NCBI GenBank assembly: GCA_027488735.1
Contig: JAIYBB010000007.1
Location: forward strand, 1 to 64,000
From: Comamonadaceae bacterium
GTDB taxonomy: Bacteria; Pseudomonadota; Gammaproteobacteria; Burkholderiales; Burkholderiaceae_C
Direction: 5' to 3'
DNA length: 64,000 nucleotides
Below, piece after piece: positions 14,284 through 24,461 of the stretch (its first letter is position 1; every line of letters begins with the position of its first letter). The position numbers and the translations under genes were made by a program. The notes under the pieces are model-generated. The model saw only the letters and a list, made by a program, of their open reading frames with translations. It was not told the DNA's origin and ran no database searches.

Positions 14284-14899
14284 AACAGTCGGCCACAGAC
14301 AACGATCCAAGCTGATAGCGATCGTGCTGCTTATGTGCGGTGTGCTGGCCATGTTTTTCCAGCCCGCAATGGCGCAATCGTCAGTACTGCTCACTAACCA
14401 AGTGCTCGAGCGCGAAGAAGATGGGGTTTATTTGAGTGCCACCCTCGACTTTGCGCTGTCTGCCGGTCTTGAAGATGCTCTGTCGCGTGGCATGCCACTT
14501 ACTTTTGTGCTCCAGGCGGATGTCATGCGCGAGCGCTGGTATTGGTACGACAAAAACGTCGCAGGGGTGCAGCGTTATTTCCGCTTGGCGTATCAACCCT
14601 TGTCGCGGCGCTGGCGCTTGCATGTGTCTGCAGCGCCAGTGCAAAGCATTGGCTTGGGAGTGACGCTGGGCAGCAGTTATGACAGCTTGCCAGACGCCTT
14701 GGCGGCTTTACAAAAAATCAACCGCTGGAAAGTGGCAGACACCTTGGCCCTGCAAAAAGATGTCAAGCAGCGTTTGGATCTGCGCTTTCGTTTGGATTTG
14801 AGCCAATTGCCGCAAGCCTTGCAGTTTGGCAACCAGGCCAGCAGCGATTGGAATATCAACTTCGACCAAAGCTTTAGGCTCGAAGAACTGGCCAAATGA
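14276..14899 (+). CDS. Exported DUF4390 protein
   Basis: This 207-aa protein has a basic N-terminus, a hydrophobic stretch (about residues 14-30) and a likely signal-peptidase site after QPAMA, so it is probably periplasmic. The rest, with VLEREEDGVYLSATLDFALS and the end NFDQSFRLEELAK, resembles DUF4390, a family found between rsmB and an NtrY-like kinase in many betaproteobacteria. Its function is unknown; conserved adjacency suggests a link to the sensor kinase. The stop overlaps the kinase start (ATGA). Confidence 0.8.
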   Translation: MLETVGHRQRSKLIAIVLLMCGVLAMFFQPAMAQSSVLLTNQVLEREEDGVYLSATLDFALSAGLEDALSRGMPLTFVLQADVMRERWYWYDKNVAGVQRYFRLAYQPLSRRWRLHVSAAPVQSIGLGVTLGSSYDSLPDALAALQKINRWKVADTLALQKDVKQRLDLRFRLDLSQLPQALQFGNQASSDWNINFDQSFRLEELAK

Positions 14900-17151
14900 C
14901 GCCAAACACCACTTGGAGCGATCTGCGTCACCGCAGTTGGATGCTGGTGGTGATCGTGTCGATTCTGGTTTCGGTGTCGATGATTCTGTTGTTTCTGCTC
15001 ACGCAGGCTACCCAGCGCTGGGATGTCTACGAAGAAAACTACGGACTGCTGTTTGGCTTGAACACGGTTTTGGCAGTGTTCTTGCTGCTGGTCATCAGTT
15101 GGATTGGATGGCGACTGGTGGTGCGGTTGCGCCAAAGAAAATTTGGCAGCCGTTTGTTGATCAGATTGGCGTCTATCTTTGCACTGGTCGGCATATTGCC
15201 AGGCATTTTGATTTACGCAGTTTCCTACCAGTTTGTCACCCGTTCGATTGAAGTCTGGTTTGACAACAAGGTGGAAGTGGCGTTGGATGCAGGCTTGAAT
15301 TTGAGCCGTTCCACCCTAGAAAGCTTGGCCAGCGAATTGGTCACAGGCGTACGCAACGCGGGCAACAACATGACACCGGCTTTGCGCAACCAATGGTCGG
15401 TCACACTGGAAAAAGCGCGCGAACAATTGAGTGCATCAGAAGTCAGTCTCTGGCAGGGCAATATTCAATTGGTCGCCAGCGTCAGCGAATCAGGCTTTTC
15501 ATTGCAACCCGAACGGCCCGGCACTTCCGAATGGCGACAAGTGCGCACATCCGGGGTGACTTGGCGCAGCGATGGGCTGGAAGATGCAGGCAATGCGGAA
15601 GCATTCCCACGCATCAAGGTGTTGTTTCGTTTGCCCGACAGAGGGTTTCAATTGGACAGACAAACCTATGTGTTGCAAGTGGTAAAAAAATTACCGCCCG
15701 CCTTGGTGAACAACGCGCGCGCGGTGCTGGAGGCCAACCGCGAATACCAAGAAAGGGCGTTGGCACGCAGTGGTTTGCAGCGCATGTATATCGGCACCTT
15801 GACGCTGAGCCTGTTCTTGTCTGTGTTTGGCGCGGTATTGTTGGCGGTGCTGTTTGGTAACCAATTGGCCAGGCCGTTGTTGTTGCTGGCCGAAGGTGTG
15901 CGCGATGTGGCCGCCGGCGATTTGCGTCCCAAAACTTTTTTGCAAGGCAAGGACGAACTCGATGGCTTGACCCGTTCCTTTGCCGAGATGACACAGCAAT
16001 TGTTTGAAGCCAGAAATTCGGTAGAGCAAAGCATGGCCCAACTGGACTTGGCGCGCAGCCATTTACAAACCATGCTGGACAATTTGACCGCGGGAGTGGT
16101 GTTGCTGGATAGGCAAGGGGTGATTTTGTCGATCAATCCTGGGGCTACCCGCATATTGAAATTGCCGCTGTCGGTGTATGTGGGACAGCCGTTTGAGGAC
16201 GTGGACGGACTGCAAGGATTTGCCACCCAAGTGATAGACCGGTTTGAGGAAATCGCAGCCGAGCAACCCGCTCGCGTCGACCATTGGGAACAGTCTTATG
16301 AGCTTGATCCCGCGCCCCATGTTGCGGCCCGTGATTTTTCTGCACATGCCGCGCGGCAAATCACACTGGTGGCGCGCGGCGCCTTGTTGCCTCAGGGGGA
16401 TTGGTTGCTGGTGTTCGATGACATCTCCGACATTGTCTCGGCGCAACGTTCACAGGCTTGGACCGAAGTGGCTCGTCGTTTGGCGCATGAGATAAAAAAT
16501 CCGCTGACGCCCATACAACTGTCGGCAGAGCGTTTGGCGATGAAGCTGGAAGGAAAGTTGCCGGCAGTGGAACAAGCGCTGTTGACCAAGTCGGTGAAAA
16601 CCATTGTGGAGCAAGTTGATGCGCTGCAGCGACTGGTCAATGAATTTCGCGACTTTGGTCGCCTGCCTGCCGCGCGTTTGCAGCCCTTGGACCTGAACCA
16701 ATTGCTGGCTGAAATGATGCCCTTGTATGACAACGACAATGCCCGGGTGCCGGTGCATTGGCAACTTGATGCGCAGGTGCCCGCGATGATGGGTGACGCG
16801 GCTCAGTTGCGACAAGTCGTGCATAACCTGATTCAAAACGCGCAAGATGCCAGCATGGCCAACCCGCAGGCACAGGTGCATGTGATGACCGAGTGGCGGC
16901 CGCAGTCACAACGGCTTAGGCTCACGGTGCAAGACAATGGCACCGGGTTCAGTGAGGCGGTGTTGCAGCGGGCGTTCGAGCCCTATGTCACCACCAAAGC
17001 CAGCGGTACTGGTTTGGGACTGGCCGTGGTGAAGAAAATTGCCGATGAACACAATGCCCGCATCGAATTGAAAAACCGTACGCAAGACGAGCAGATATGC
17101 GGCGCGCAAGTGTCGCTATCATTTCGCCTTGTAGACTCTCACGACAACTGA
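14896..17151 (+). CDS. ntrY: NtrY-type sensor histidine kinase
   Basis: This 751-aa membrane kinase has N-terminal membrane segments (about 15-35, 48-70, 90-112) and a periplasmic portion. Another segment near 300-320 leads into a HAMP domain (NQLARPLLLLAEGVRDVAAGD). A PAS region follows, then the HisKA box LAHEIKNPLTP with the phosphorylated His531. The ATPase domain has an N box (VHNLIQNAQDA) and G boxes (DNGTGFSE, GTGLGLAVVKK). The layout matches NtrY rather than cytoplasmic NtrB. It is coupled to DUF4390 upstream and followed by its regulator after 14 bp. Confidence 0.9.
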   Translation: MTPNTTWSDLRHRSWMLVVIVSILVSVSMILLFLLTQATQRWDVYEENYGLLFGLNTVLAVFLLLVISWIGWRLVVRLRQRKFGSRLLIRLASIFALVGILPGILIYAVSYQFVTRSIEVWFDNKVEVALDAGLNLSRSTLESLASELVTGVRNAGNNMTPALRNQWSVTLEKAREQLSASEVSLWQGNIQLVASVSESGFSLQPERPGTSEWRQVRTSGVTWRSDGLEDAGNAEAFPRIKVLFRLPDRGFQLDRQTYVLQVVKKLPPALVNNARAVLEANREYQERALARSGLQRMYIGTLTLSLFLSVFGAVLLAVLFGNQLARPLLLLAEGVRDVAAGDLRPKTFLQGKDELDGLTRSFAEMTQQLFEARNSVEQSMAQLDLARSHLQTMLDNLTAGVVLLDRQGVILSINPGATRILKLPLSVYVGQPFEDVDGLQGFATQVIDRFEEIAAEQPARVDHWEQSYELDPAPHVAARDFSAHAARQITLVARGALLPQGDWLLVFDDISDIVSAQRSQAWTEVARRLAHEIKNPLTPIQLSAERLAMKLEGKLPAVEQALLTKSVKTIVEQVDALQRLVNEFRDFGRLPAARLQPLDLNQLLAEMMPLYDNDNARVPVHWQLDAQVPAMMGDAAQLRQVVHNLIQNAQDASMANPQAQVHVMTEWRPQSQRLRLTVQDNGTGFSEAVLQRAFEPYVTTKASGTGLGLAVVKKIADEHNARIELKNRTQDEQICGAQVSLSFRLVDSHDN

Positions 17152-17165
17152 ACAGACACAACCGC

Positions 17166-17855
17166 ATGGCAACTATTCTGGTAGTAGACGACGAACTCGG
17201 CATTCGCGATCTTTTGTTTGAAATCCTCAACGACGAAGGTCATCAGGTTGAGCTGGCCATGAATGCCGCACAGGCCCGATCTATACGCGCCACTTTGCAG
17301 CCCGATTTGGTGCTGCTTGACATCTGGATGCCTGATACCGATGGCGTGACTTTGTTGAAAGAATGGGCAACCACCGGCTTGCTCAACATGCCTGTGGTCA
17401 TGATGAGTGGCCATGCCACGATAGACACGGCCGTCGAGGCCACCCGTATTGGCGCCATGGCTTTCTTAGAAAAGCCAATCACCATGCAAAAACTGCTCAA
17501 AGCGGTTGAGCAAGGCTTGAACCGCAAGTGGGCCGGCGCAGGGCGCGGTGCGACTCTGCCACAAGCGTCGGGACTGACTCACAGCAACTTGGGCGCGGTG
17601 TCTGCGACGCCCTCAGCCGCGCCTGTGTTGCCTGCGGTGTTGCAACCGGTACAAAGTTTTGACCTGAGCGGCCCGTTGCGCGAAGCCAGAGACAGCTTTG
17701 AAAAAGCGTATTTTGAATTTCACTTGGCGCAAGAGGGTGGTTCGATGACCCGCGTGGCTGAAAAAACCGGTTTAGAGCGCACCCATTTGTACCGCAAGCT
17801 CAAACAGTTGGGCGTCGATTTATCGCGCGGCAAACGCATCGGCAGTTCGCAGTAA
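17166..17855 (+). CDS. NtrX-like response regulator lacking the AAA+ domain
   Basis: This 229-aa protein has a receiver domain (about 3-118) with acidic pocket Asp8/Asp9, phospho-acceptor Asp52 in LLDIWMPD, and Lys103 in LEKPI. A Pro/Ala-rich linker follows (about 122-170). The C-terminal Fis-type helix-turn-helix (about 180-222) contains MTRVAEKTGLERTHLYRKLKQLG, which resembles the end of NtrX. The sigma-54 interacting AAA+ domain of about 240 residues is absent, so it probably cannot activate sigma-54 promoters. I placed the start at ATG 17166, where the receiver begins. It ends nine bases from the convergent icmF. Confidence 0.87.
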   Translation: MATILVVDDELGIRDLLFEILNDEGHQVELAMNAAQARSIRATLQPDLVLLDIWMPDTDGVTLLKEWATTGLLNMPVVMMSGHATIDTAVEATRIGAMAFLEKPITMQKLLKAVEQGLNRKWAGAGRGATLPQASGLTHSNLGAVSATPSAAPVLPAVLQPVQSFDLSGPLREARDSFEKAYFEFHLAQEGGSMTRVAEKTGLERTHLYRKLKQLGVDLSRGKRIGSSQ

Positions 17856-17864
17856 ACCGCAGCC

Positions 17865-20800
17865 TTACATGTTGCGACGGTATTGGCCGCCTACCTCGAA
17901 CAAAGCGTTCGTGATCTGACCCAGCGAACACACGCGCACCGCATCCATCAAGACCGCGAATACATTCTCGTTGGCGATCACCGCTTGTTGCAGTTGCTTG
18001 AGCATGGCGCTTGAAGCAACGGCATGACGCGAATGGAAATCGTTAAGGCGTTGTAATTGATTTTGTTTTTCTTCATCTGTCGAGCGCGCGAGTTCAATTT
18101 TTTGCGGCACTTCATTGGCTTGTGGTGATTTGAACGTGTTGACCCCGATGATGGGCAACTCGCCGGTGTGCTTGAGCATTTCGTAATGCATGGATTCATC
18201 TTGGATCTTGCCGCGCTGGTAGCCGGTTTCCATCGCACCCAGCACGCCGCCGCGCTCGGCAATCGCCACAAACTCTGACAGCACGGCTTCTTCCACCAAC
18301 TCGGTCAATTCTTCGATGATGAAAGCGCCTTGCGACGGGTTTTCGTTTTTCGCCAAACCCCATTCGCGGTTGATGATGAGTTGAATCGCCATGGCGCGGC
18401 GCACCGACTCTTCGGTGGGCGTGGTGATGGCTTCATCAAACGCATTCGTGTGCAAACTGTTGCAGTTGTCGTAAATCGCTATCAGCGCTTGCAGCGTGGT
18501 ACGGATGTCGTTGAACTGAATCTCTTGCGCGTGCAATGAACGTCCCGATGTTTGGATGTGGTACTTCAGCTTTTGGCTGCGTTCATTTGCGCCGTATTTT
18601 TCTTTCATGGTCACGGCCCAAATGCGGCGCGCCACGCGTCCCATGACGGTGTACTCCGGGTCCATGCCGTTGCTGAAGAAGAAAGACAGGTTGGGCGCGA
18701 AATCGTCGATGTGCATGCCGCGCGCCAGATAGGCTTCGACAAACGTGAAACCGTTGGACAGCGTGAATGCCAATTGAGAGATGGGGTTGGCGCCGGCCTC
18801 GGCGATGTGGTAGCCGCTGATGGACACGCTGTAGAAATTGCGCACTTGGTGCTCAACGAAATACTGCGCGATGTCGCCCATGACTTTGAGCGAAAACTCG
18901 GTGCTGAACAAACAGGTGTTTTGCCCTTGGTCTTCTTTCAAGATGTCGGCTTGCACCGTGCCGCGCACGTTTTGCAGCACCCAAGTGCGTATGTCGGCGG
19001 CTTCTACAGCAGTGGGTTCGCGGCCTTTGTCGGCGCGGAATTTCTCTAGGTTCTGGTCGATGGCGGTGTTCATGAACATGGCCAAGATGGACGGCGCGGG
19101 GCCGTTGATGGTCATGGACACACTGGTGGCGGGTGAGCACAAATCAAAGCCGTCGTACAAAACTTTCATGTCGTCGAGCGTGGCGATGCTCACGCCGGAG
19201 TTACCGACCTTGCCGTAAATATCGGGGCGTAAATCGGGGTCGTTGCCATACAAAGTGACTGAATCGAAAGCGGTCGACAAGCGCTTGGCCGGCATGCCTT
19301 CGCTGAGCAATTTGAAGCGACGGTTGGTGCGGAATGCATCACCTTCGCCGGCGAACATGCGGGTTGGGTCTTCGTTGTCGCGCTTGAACGCGAACGTGCC
19401 TGCGGTGTAGGGGTAGCGCCCCGGCACGTTGTCTAGCATCAGCCATTGCAGTATGTCGCCGTGGTCGTGGAATGTCGGCAATGCCACTTTGCGCACCGGC
19501 GTGCCGCTGAGCGAAAGCGTCACCAGGCTGCTGCGGATTTCTTTGTCACGCACCTTGACCACCAACTCGTCGCCCGAGTAATCGGTTTTCAAAGTAGGCC
19601 AGTCTTTCAACAGAGCGCGCGCATCTGCGTCTAAGCGTTCTTCGCGCTCCAGCGCCAGCCCCAAGCTGGCTTCAGAGGCGCGCGGCTTGTTCGGTTTACC
19701 CTCAGCCAGCATCGCCGAGGCGGCTTTCAATTGCTGCACTTCGCGCGCCAGTTGTGCTTGTGCGCGGGCGCGGTGTTTGTAGCCACGCACGGTGTCGCTG
19801 ATTTCAGCCAGATAGCGGCTGCGAGAAGACGGCACGATGGGCGTCTGGTGCGAGCTGTGGCGCACATTCGCCAGCGGCAAACGCGCATCGTTCAAAGCCA
19901 ACCCCAGTTCTTGCAAACGCGGTTTCATGGCTTGGTAAAGCGCTGTCACGCCGTCGTCGTTGAAATGCGCGGCCATGGTGCCGAACACTGGCATTTTCTC
20001 GGTCGGTGTGGTCCAGGCTTCGCGGTTGCGTTGCACTTGTTTGGAGACATCGCGCAGCGCGTCAGCAGAGCCCTTGCGGTCGAATTTGTTGATCGCGACA
20101 AACTCGGCGAAGTCCAGCATGTCGATTTTTTCCAGTTGGCTGGCGGCACCGAACTCGGGCGTCATCACATACATAGGAACGTCAACATGCGGCACGATGG
20201 CTGCATCGCCTTGACCGATACCCGATGTTTCCACCACCACCAAATCGAAACCGGCGCATTTAGCGGCGGCAATCACGTCGGGCAGTGCGGCGCTGATTTC
20301 GCTGCCGAATTCGCGCGTGGCCAGTGAACGCATGAATACGCGTGCGCCTTGCTGCCACGGGGAAATAGCGTTCATGCGTATGCGGTCGCCCAACAGCGCG
20401 CCGCCGCTTTTGCGCCGCGATGGGTCAATCGAAATCACTGCAATGCGCAGCGCGTCGTTTTGGTCCAAGCGAAAGCGGCGTATCAATTCATCGGTGAGCG
20501 AAGACTTGCCTGCGCCACCGGTGCCGGTGATGCCGATGACCGGCACTTTCATGCCAGCCGCTTGTGTTTTCAATTGCGTGCGCAAACCGTCGATGGCCGG
20601 GGTAGGTGTTTCCAGCGCGGTGATGAGTTGCGCCAAAGCGCGCCAACTGCTTTCGGTGTGGCCTTGTATGGCATCCACAGTGGCGGGCGCAAAGCCGCAC
20701 AAGTCACGGTCGCAGCGCATGATCATCTCGCCGATCATGCCTTGCAGCCCCATGCGCTGGCCGTCTTGCGGGCTGTAAATGCGGGTCACGCCATAAGCTT

Positions 20801-21161
20801 GTAATTCGTTGATTTCTTCCGGCACGATGACGCCGCCGCCGCCGCCAAAGACTTGGATGTGAGCGCCGCCCCGCTGGCGCAGCAAATCGACCATGTACTT
20901 GAAATACTCGACATGGCCGCCTTGGTAAGAGCTGATGGCGATGCCTTGCACGTCTTCTTGCAACGCGGCGGTGACGACTTCATCGACCGAGCGGTTGTGT
21001 CCCAAGTGAATCACTTCCGCGCCCATGCCTTGCAAAATACGTCGCATGATGTTGATGGCGGCATCGTGTCCGTCAAACAAACTGGCTGCCGTGACAAAGC
21101 GCACTTTGTGGTTAGGTTTGTAGGCGGCCAATGCCAGGTATTCAGCGGACAACTCAGTCAT
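17865..21161 (-). CDS. icmF: Fused isobutyryl-CoA mutase IcmF
   Basis: This 1098-aa protein has three parts in order. A B12-binding domain (about 20-150) carries DGHDAAIN and SSYQGGH. A MeaB-like G-protein chaperone has Walker [13 protein letters not shown] (coded near 20496-20536). A C-terminal mutase domain forms the rest. In the mutase part, [12 protein letters not shown] and [11 protein letters not shown] carry the Phe and Gln expected for isobutyryl-CoA mutase in place of the Tyr/Arg of methylmalonyl-CoA mutase. It interconverts isobutyryl-CoA and n-butyryl-CoA using adenosylcobalamin. Start ATG 21161 fits the family; an upstream in-frame ATG at 21230 is less likely. Confidence 0.93.
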   Translation of the reverse strand: MTELSAEYLALAAYKPNHKVRFVTAASLFDGHDAAINIMRRILQGMGAEVIHLGHNRSVDEVVTAALQEDVQGIAISSYQGGHVEYFKYMVDLLRQRGGAHIQVFGGGGGVIVPEEINELQAYGVTRIYSPQDGQRMGLQGMIGEMIMRCDRDLCGFAPATVDAIQGHTESSWRALAQLITALETPTPAIDGLRTQLKTQAAGMKVPVIGITGTGGAGKSSLTDELIRRFRLDQNDALRIAVISIDPSRRKSGGALLGDRIRMNAISPWQQGARVFMRSLATREFGSEISAALPDVIAAAKCAGFDLVVVETSGIGQGDAAIVPHVDVPMYVMTPEFGAASQLEKIDMLDFAEFVAINKFDRKGSADALRDVSKQVQRNREAWTTPTEKMPVFGTMAAHFNDDGVTALYQAMKPRLQELGLALNDARLPLANVRHSSHQTPIVPSSRSRYLAEISDTVRGYKHRARAQAQLAREVQQLKAASAMLAEGKPNKPRASEASLGLALEREERLDADARALLKDWPTLKTDYSGDELVVKVRDKEIRSSLVTLSLSGTPVRKVALPTFHDHGDILQWLMLDNVPGRYPYTAGTFAFKRDNEDPTRMFAGEGDAFRTNRRFKLLSEGMPAKRLSTAFDSVTLYGNDPDLRPDIYGKVGNSGVSIATLDDMKVLYDGFDLCSPATSVSMTINGPAPSILAMFMNTAIDQNLEKFRADKGREPTAVEAADIRTWVLQNVRGTVQADILKEDQGQNTCLFSTEFSLKVMGDIAQYFVEHQVRNFYSVSISGYHIAEAGANPISQLAFTLSNGFTFVEAYLARGMHIDDFAPNLSFFFSNGMDPEYTVMGRVARRIWAVTMKEKYGANERSQKLKYHIQTSGRSLHAQEIQFNDIRTTLQALIAIYDNCNSLHTNAFDEAITTPTEESVRRAMAIQLIINREWGLAKNENPSQGAFIIEELTELVEEAVLSEFVAIAERGGVLGAMETGYQRGKIQDESMHYEMLKHTGELPIIGVNTFKSPQANEVPQKIELARSTDEEKQNQLQRLNDFHSRHAVASSAMLKQLQQAVIANENVFAVLMDAVRVCSLGQITNALFEVGGQYRRNM

Positions 21162-21234
21162 GGTGTGCGGGCGGTGTGAGCCGGAAAAAAAGCATTGAAA
21201 ACAGAAATTAATGTCGGGTATTCGCCGCATTTAA

Positions 21235-21251
21235 ATTGACGTAACGTCAAT
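21235..21251. promoter_or_regulatory. 17-bp palindrome, candidate operator upstream of icmF
   Basis: ATTGACGTAACGTCAAT is a perfect inverted repeat (two 8-bp arms around one base), 73 bp upstream of the chosen icmF start and downstream of the amidase gene. Sites with ACGT-centred arms are known for regulators of branched-chain amino acid and acyl-CoA degradation in proteobacteria (LiuR/LiuQ type). That fits IcmF, but the assignment is inference and no such regulator gene lies in this window. Confidence 0.5.
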
Positions 21252-21338
21252 CATATCCTGAAGCATTCCTCAACAAGAAAACCCATGAAAAGACCCACTG
21301 ACCGAGTCGTTACACGCTCAAAACCGAGCTGAGGCCAC

Positions 21339-22784
21339 TTAATGGCTCCGAACTGAGACTGGTTTGCGGGCCAACCAATCGCTTACCGCCTCTTCGTAGG
21401 CCAAGCCCAATTCGAGCACTGCCAAGTCGCCGCGTGCTGGGCCGATCAACTGCATGCCCATGGGCAAGCCTTGCGGGTTGAATCCGCAGGGGACATTCAG
21501 TGCAGGCAAACCGGCCAGACTGGCGTAAAGCGTCACCTCCATCCAGCGGTGGTAGGTGTCCATCTGTACAGTTCCATTTGGAGTTTGTACAGAAGAAGGC
21601 CAACGCATATCTATGGCAAACGGCCAGACTTGCGCGCTGGGCAAGACCAGCATGTCAAAGCGGCTGAGCAAATCCAACATGTGTTGGTAAAACGCGCTGC
21701 GCTCGGTGCTGGCCTGCAAAAAATCCGGTGCGGTCATGTCTGCGGCTTGGTCAAACTCCCACACTGCTTCGGGCTTGACCTGATCCCGCCCGCGCGCCAC
21801 CATGGGCGCGATGCGCGACGCGGTCAGCACCCGTCGCCAGGCCAGCCAGGTTTGCCACACGGCCGCAGGTGAAAAATTCGGCGATACAGGCTCTACATGC
21901 GCGCCCAAGTCGGTCAAACGTTGCAAACCGTTTTCACAGGCTTGCAACACACCATCTTCCATGGGCAAATAGCCGTTCAAATCGCCCAGCCAGCCGATGC
22001 GCAAACCTTGGGCCTTGGGCTTTAACTCGGATGACCAACCGGCAGGCAAGCTGGCCAATGACAGCGGCGCGCGCGCGTCATACCCGGCCATGGTTTCCAA
22101 CAGACGCGCCAAGTCGGCGACATGCCGCGCCATCGGGCCGTCAGTGCCGAGCTGGCTGACCCAGACATCGTTCACCGGAAATGCAGGCACACGTCCTTGT
22201 GATGGCCGCATGCCGAACACATTGTTCAAAGCCGCCGGGTTGCGCAAACTGCCCATGAAATCCGAGCCGTCGGCCACCGGCAACAGGCGCTGCGCCAAAG
22301 CCACCGCCGCGCCACCGCTGCTGCCGCCCGAAGTGAAAGCGGGGTTGAAGGCGTTAGGCGTGGCGCCGAACACCGGATTGAACGTGTGTGAACCCAAACC
22401 CCATTCAGGCGTATTGGTTTTGCCAATCACTATGCCGCCAGCGGCTTTCATGCGTTGCACCAGCAGCGCGTCATGCGCCGGAATGTTGTCGCGCAGCAGC
22501 ACAGAGCCGCATGTGGTGGGAATGCCCGCCACATCCACCAAGTCTTTGAACGCCAGCGGCATGCCGTGCAGCCAGCCGCGCGAATCGCCTTTGGAGAGTT
22601 CCGCATCACAAACATCGGCTTGTTTCAGCAGTGCCTCTGCGTCTTGCAAATTGACGATGGCATTGGCCTGCGGGTTGATGGCTGCGATGCGCTGTAAAAA
22701 TGCTTGCATGACCTCGCGACAAGATAATTCTCGGCGATGGATACTGGCAGACAATTGCAAGGCGCTGTGTTCGTGAATAGCCAT
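21339..22784 (-). CDS. Amidase (amidase-signature family), first copy
   Basis: This 481-aa protein has the amidase-signature Ser-cisSer-Lys triad: Lys in MPLAFKDLVDVAG, the cis-Ser in TSGGSSGGAAVAL, and the nucleophile Ser in the following VADGSDFMGSLRNPA stretch. It would hydrolyse a carboxamide or small peptide amide in the cytoplasm. No GatB/GatC partner is nearby, so it is not the tRNA amidotransferase subunit. I chose ATG 22784 because the open frame upstream lies in the divergent ABC operon. It diverges from the importer genes, 79 bp apart, which suggests joint control. Confidence 0.88.
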   Translation of the reverse strand: MAIHEHSALQLSASIHRRELSCREVMQAFLQRIAAINPQANAIVNLQDAEALLKQADVCDAELSKGDSRGWLHGMPLAFKDLVDVAGIPTTCGSVLLRDNIPAHDALLVQRMKAAGGIVIGKTNTPEWGLGSHTFNPVFGATPNAFNPAFTSGGSSGGAAVALAQRLLPVADGSDFMGSLRNPAALNNVFGMRPSQGRVPAFPVNDVWVSQLGTDGPMARHVADLARLLETMAGYDARAPLSLASLPAGWSSELKPKAQGLRIGWLGDLNGYLPMEDGVLQACENGLQRLTDLGAHVEPVSPNFSPAAVWQTWLAWRRVLTASRIAPMVARGRDQVKPEAVWEFDQAADMTAPDFLQASTERSAFYQHMLDLLSRFDMLVLPSAQVWPFAIDMRWPSSVQTPNGTVQMDTYHRWMEVTLYASLAGLPALNVPCGFNPQGLPMGMQLIGPARGDLAVLELGLAYEEAVSDWLARKPVSVRSH

Positions 22785-22863
22785 AGAGCAGGACACCTGA
22801 ATGAATTCGTTTATATTGAAGAACAGAATTAAATGTAGCCGCCCGCGGGCGCAAGGGGAATCC

Positions 22864-24459
22864 ATGACACGCCGAGTATTTTTAAAAGCCCTGGCCGCCA
22901 CAGCGTTGGCCGCTGGTTTTTTTGTACAGGTGCAAGCGCAAAACGCTGTGCCCGCCAACAAAGTATTGCGATTTGTGCCGCATGCCAACTTGGCGGTGCT
23001 GGACCCTATTTGGACCACGGCGTATGTCACCCGCAACCACGGTTACATGATTTACGACACCTTGTTTTCTGAAGATGCCAAGGGAAAAATCCAGCCGCAA
23101 ATGGTGCAAAGCCACAGCACCAGCAAAGATGGCAAGGTCTGGACTTTCAAATTGCGCAGCGGTCTGGCGTTTCACGATGGCAAGCCTGTGACCAGCGAAG
23201 ACGTGGCGGCTTCGCTCAAACGCTGGTCAACGCGCGACACCATGGGCGGCGTGTTGTTCGGGTTTGTTGATAAGTTGGAAACGCCGGACGCGAACACCTT
23301 TCGCATGGTGCTCAAAGAACCTTGCGCCATCGTGCTCGAAGCTTTAGGCAAAGCGTCTTCGAATGTGCCGTTCATCATGCCGGCGCGCATCGCGGCCACA
23401 CCCGGCACCGAGCAAATCAAAGAACACATTGGCTCGGGCCCATTCATTTTCAAACCTGATGAATTCAAACCCGGCTCGGTGGCGGTTTATGAGCGCAACA
23501 CCAAGTATGTGCCGCGCAGCGAAGCGCCCAGCGGTTTGGCAGGCGGCAGACCAGTGAATTTTGATCGGGTGGAATGGGTCATCATTCGCGACCCGCAAAC
23601 CCAGTTCAATGCCATCGTCGCCGGTGAAGTCGACATGATCGAGCAACCCAGCTTCGAGCAGTACGAGACCTTGAAGAAAACCGCAGGCGTCAAGATCGAT
23701 GATTTCGCGCCCTCCGGTTTTCAGTACATCATGCGTTTCAACCATATTCATCCGCCGTTCAACAACCCGAAAATTCGGCAAGCCGCCATGCTCGCGGTCG
23801 GTCAGCAAGCGTTTATCAACACGCAGGTCGGTGTGCCCGAATTGGGGCGCTTGTGCCGCAGCATTTACCCGTGCAGTTCCGCTTTTGCAGATCAAACCAA
23901 CCCCAACTTCACGGGCGTTGCCAATCCTGCCAAGGCGCGCGAGTTGTTGAAAGAAGCCGGTTACAACGGCGCGCCGATTGTGATGATGCGACCCACCGAT
24001 TTGTCGGCCATCACCAAGTTGCCGTTGGTAGCCAAGCAGCAATTGGAAGCCGCCGGTTTCAAAGTGGATTTGCAGCAAATGGACTGGGCCTCGCTGGTGG
24101 CACGCCGCGCCAAAAAAGACCCGCCCAACCAAGGCGGCTGGAACATGTTTTTCACCACTTGGAGCGCGGGCGATATTGACAGCCCCTTGACCAGTGCCAT
24201 GCTCAACACCAAAGGTGCAACGGGTTGGTTCGGCTGGCAAGACGAGCCGCGGATTGAAGAATTGAAAGCCAAATATGCGCGTGCCCAAGATGCCAGTGAA
24301 CGCAAAAAAATCGCCTCCGAGATTCAATCGATTGTTTTTGAAACTGCGTCTTATGTGCCCTTGGGCGAATACCGCAACCCCACCGTGCTGCGCAACAACG
24401 TGAGCGGTTTGTTGCAAACCCCCGGCATCCCGGTGATGTGGGGACTGGCCAAGCGCTGA
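22864..24459 (+). CDS. Peptide-type ABC transporter substrate-binding protein
   Basis: This 531-aa protein belongs to the DppA/OppA/GsiB family (solute-binding family 5), with RFVPHANLAVLDPIW near the N-terminus and SEDVAASLKRWSTRD in the core. The signal sequence begins MTRRVFLKALAAT, with twin arginines, so export by Tat is likely; cleavage would follow QVQAQ. AAGGGGA precedes ATG 22864, which decides the start over the in-frame ATG at 22801. It is the first gene of a five-gene operon with two permeases, a double ATPase and a metallopeptidase. The substrate is unknown; peptides or amides are likely. Confidence 0.9.
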   Translation: MTRRVFLKALAATALAAGFFVQVQAQNAVPANKVLRFVPHANLAVLDPIWTTAYVTRNHGYMIYDTLFSEDAKGKIQPQMVQSHSTSKDGKVWTFKLRSGLAFHDGKPVTSEDVAASLKRWSTRDTMGGVLFGFVDKLETPDANTFRMVLKEPCAIVLEALGKASSNVPFIMPARIAATPGTEQIKEHIGSGPFIFKPDEFKPGSVAVYERNTKYVPRSEAPSGLAGGRPVNFDRVEWVIIRDPQTQFNAIVAGEVDMIEQPSFEQYETLKKTAGVKIDDFAPSGFQYIMRFNHIHPPFNNPKIRQAAMLAVGQQAFINTQVGVPELGRLCRSIYPCSSAFADQTNPNFTGVANPAKARELLKEAGYNGAPIVMMRPTDLSAITKLPLVAKQQLEAAGFKVDLQQMDWASLVARRAKKDPPNQGGWNMFFTTWSAGDIDSPLTSAMLNTKGATGWFGWQDEPRIEELKAKYARAQDASERKKIASEIQSIVFETASYVPLGEYRNPTVLRNNVSGLLQTPGIPVMWGLAKR

Positions 24460-24461
24460 CC

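Noticed and set aside
22841-22850. GCCCGCGGGC palindrome before the ABC binding-protein gene
   Set aside because: It is short, GC-only and likely by chance in this composition; no further repeat supports an operator.
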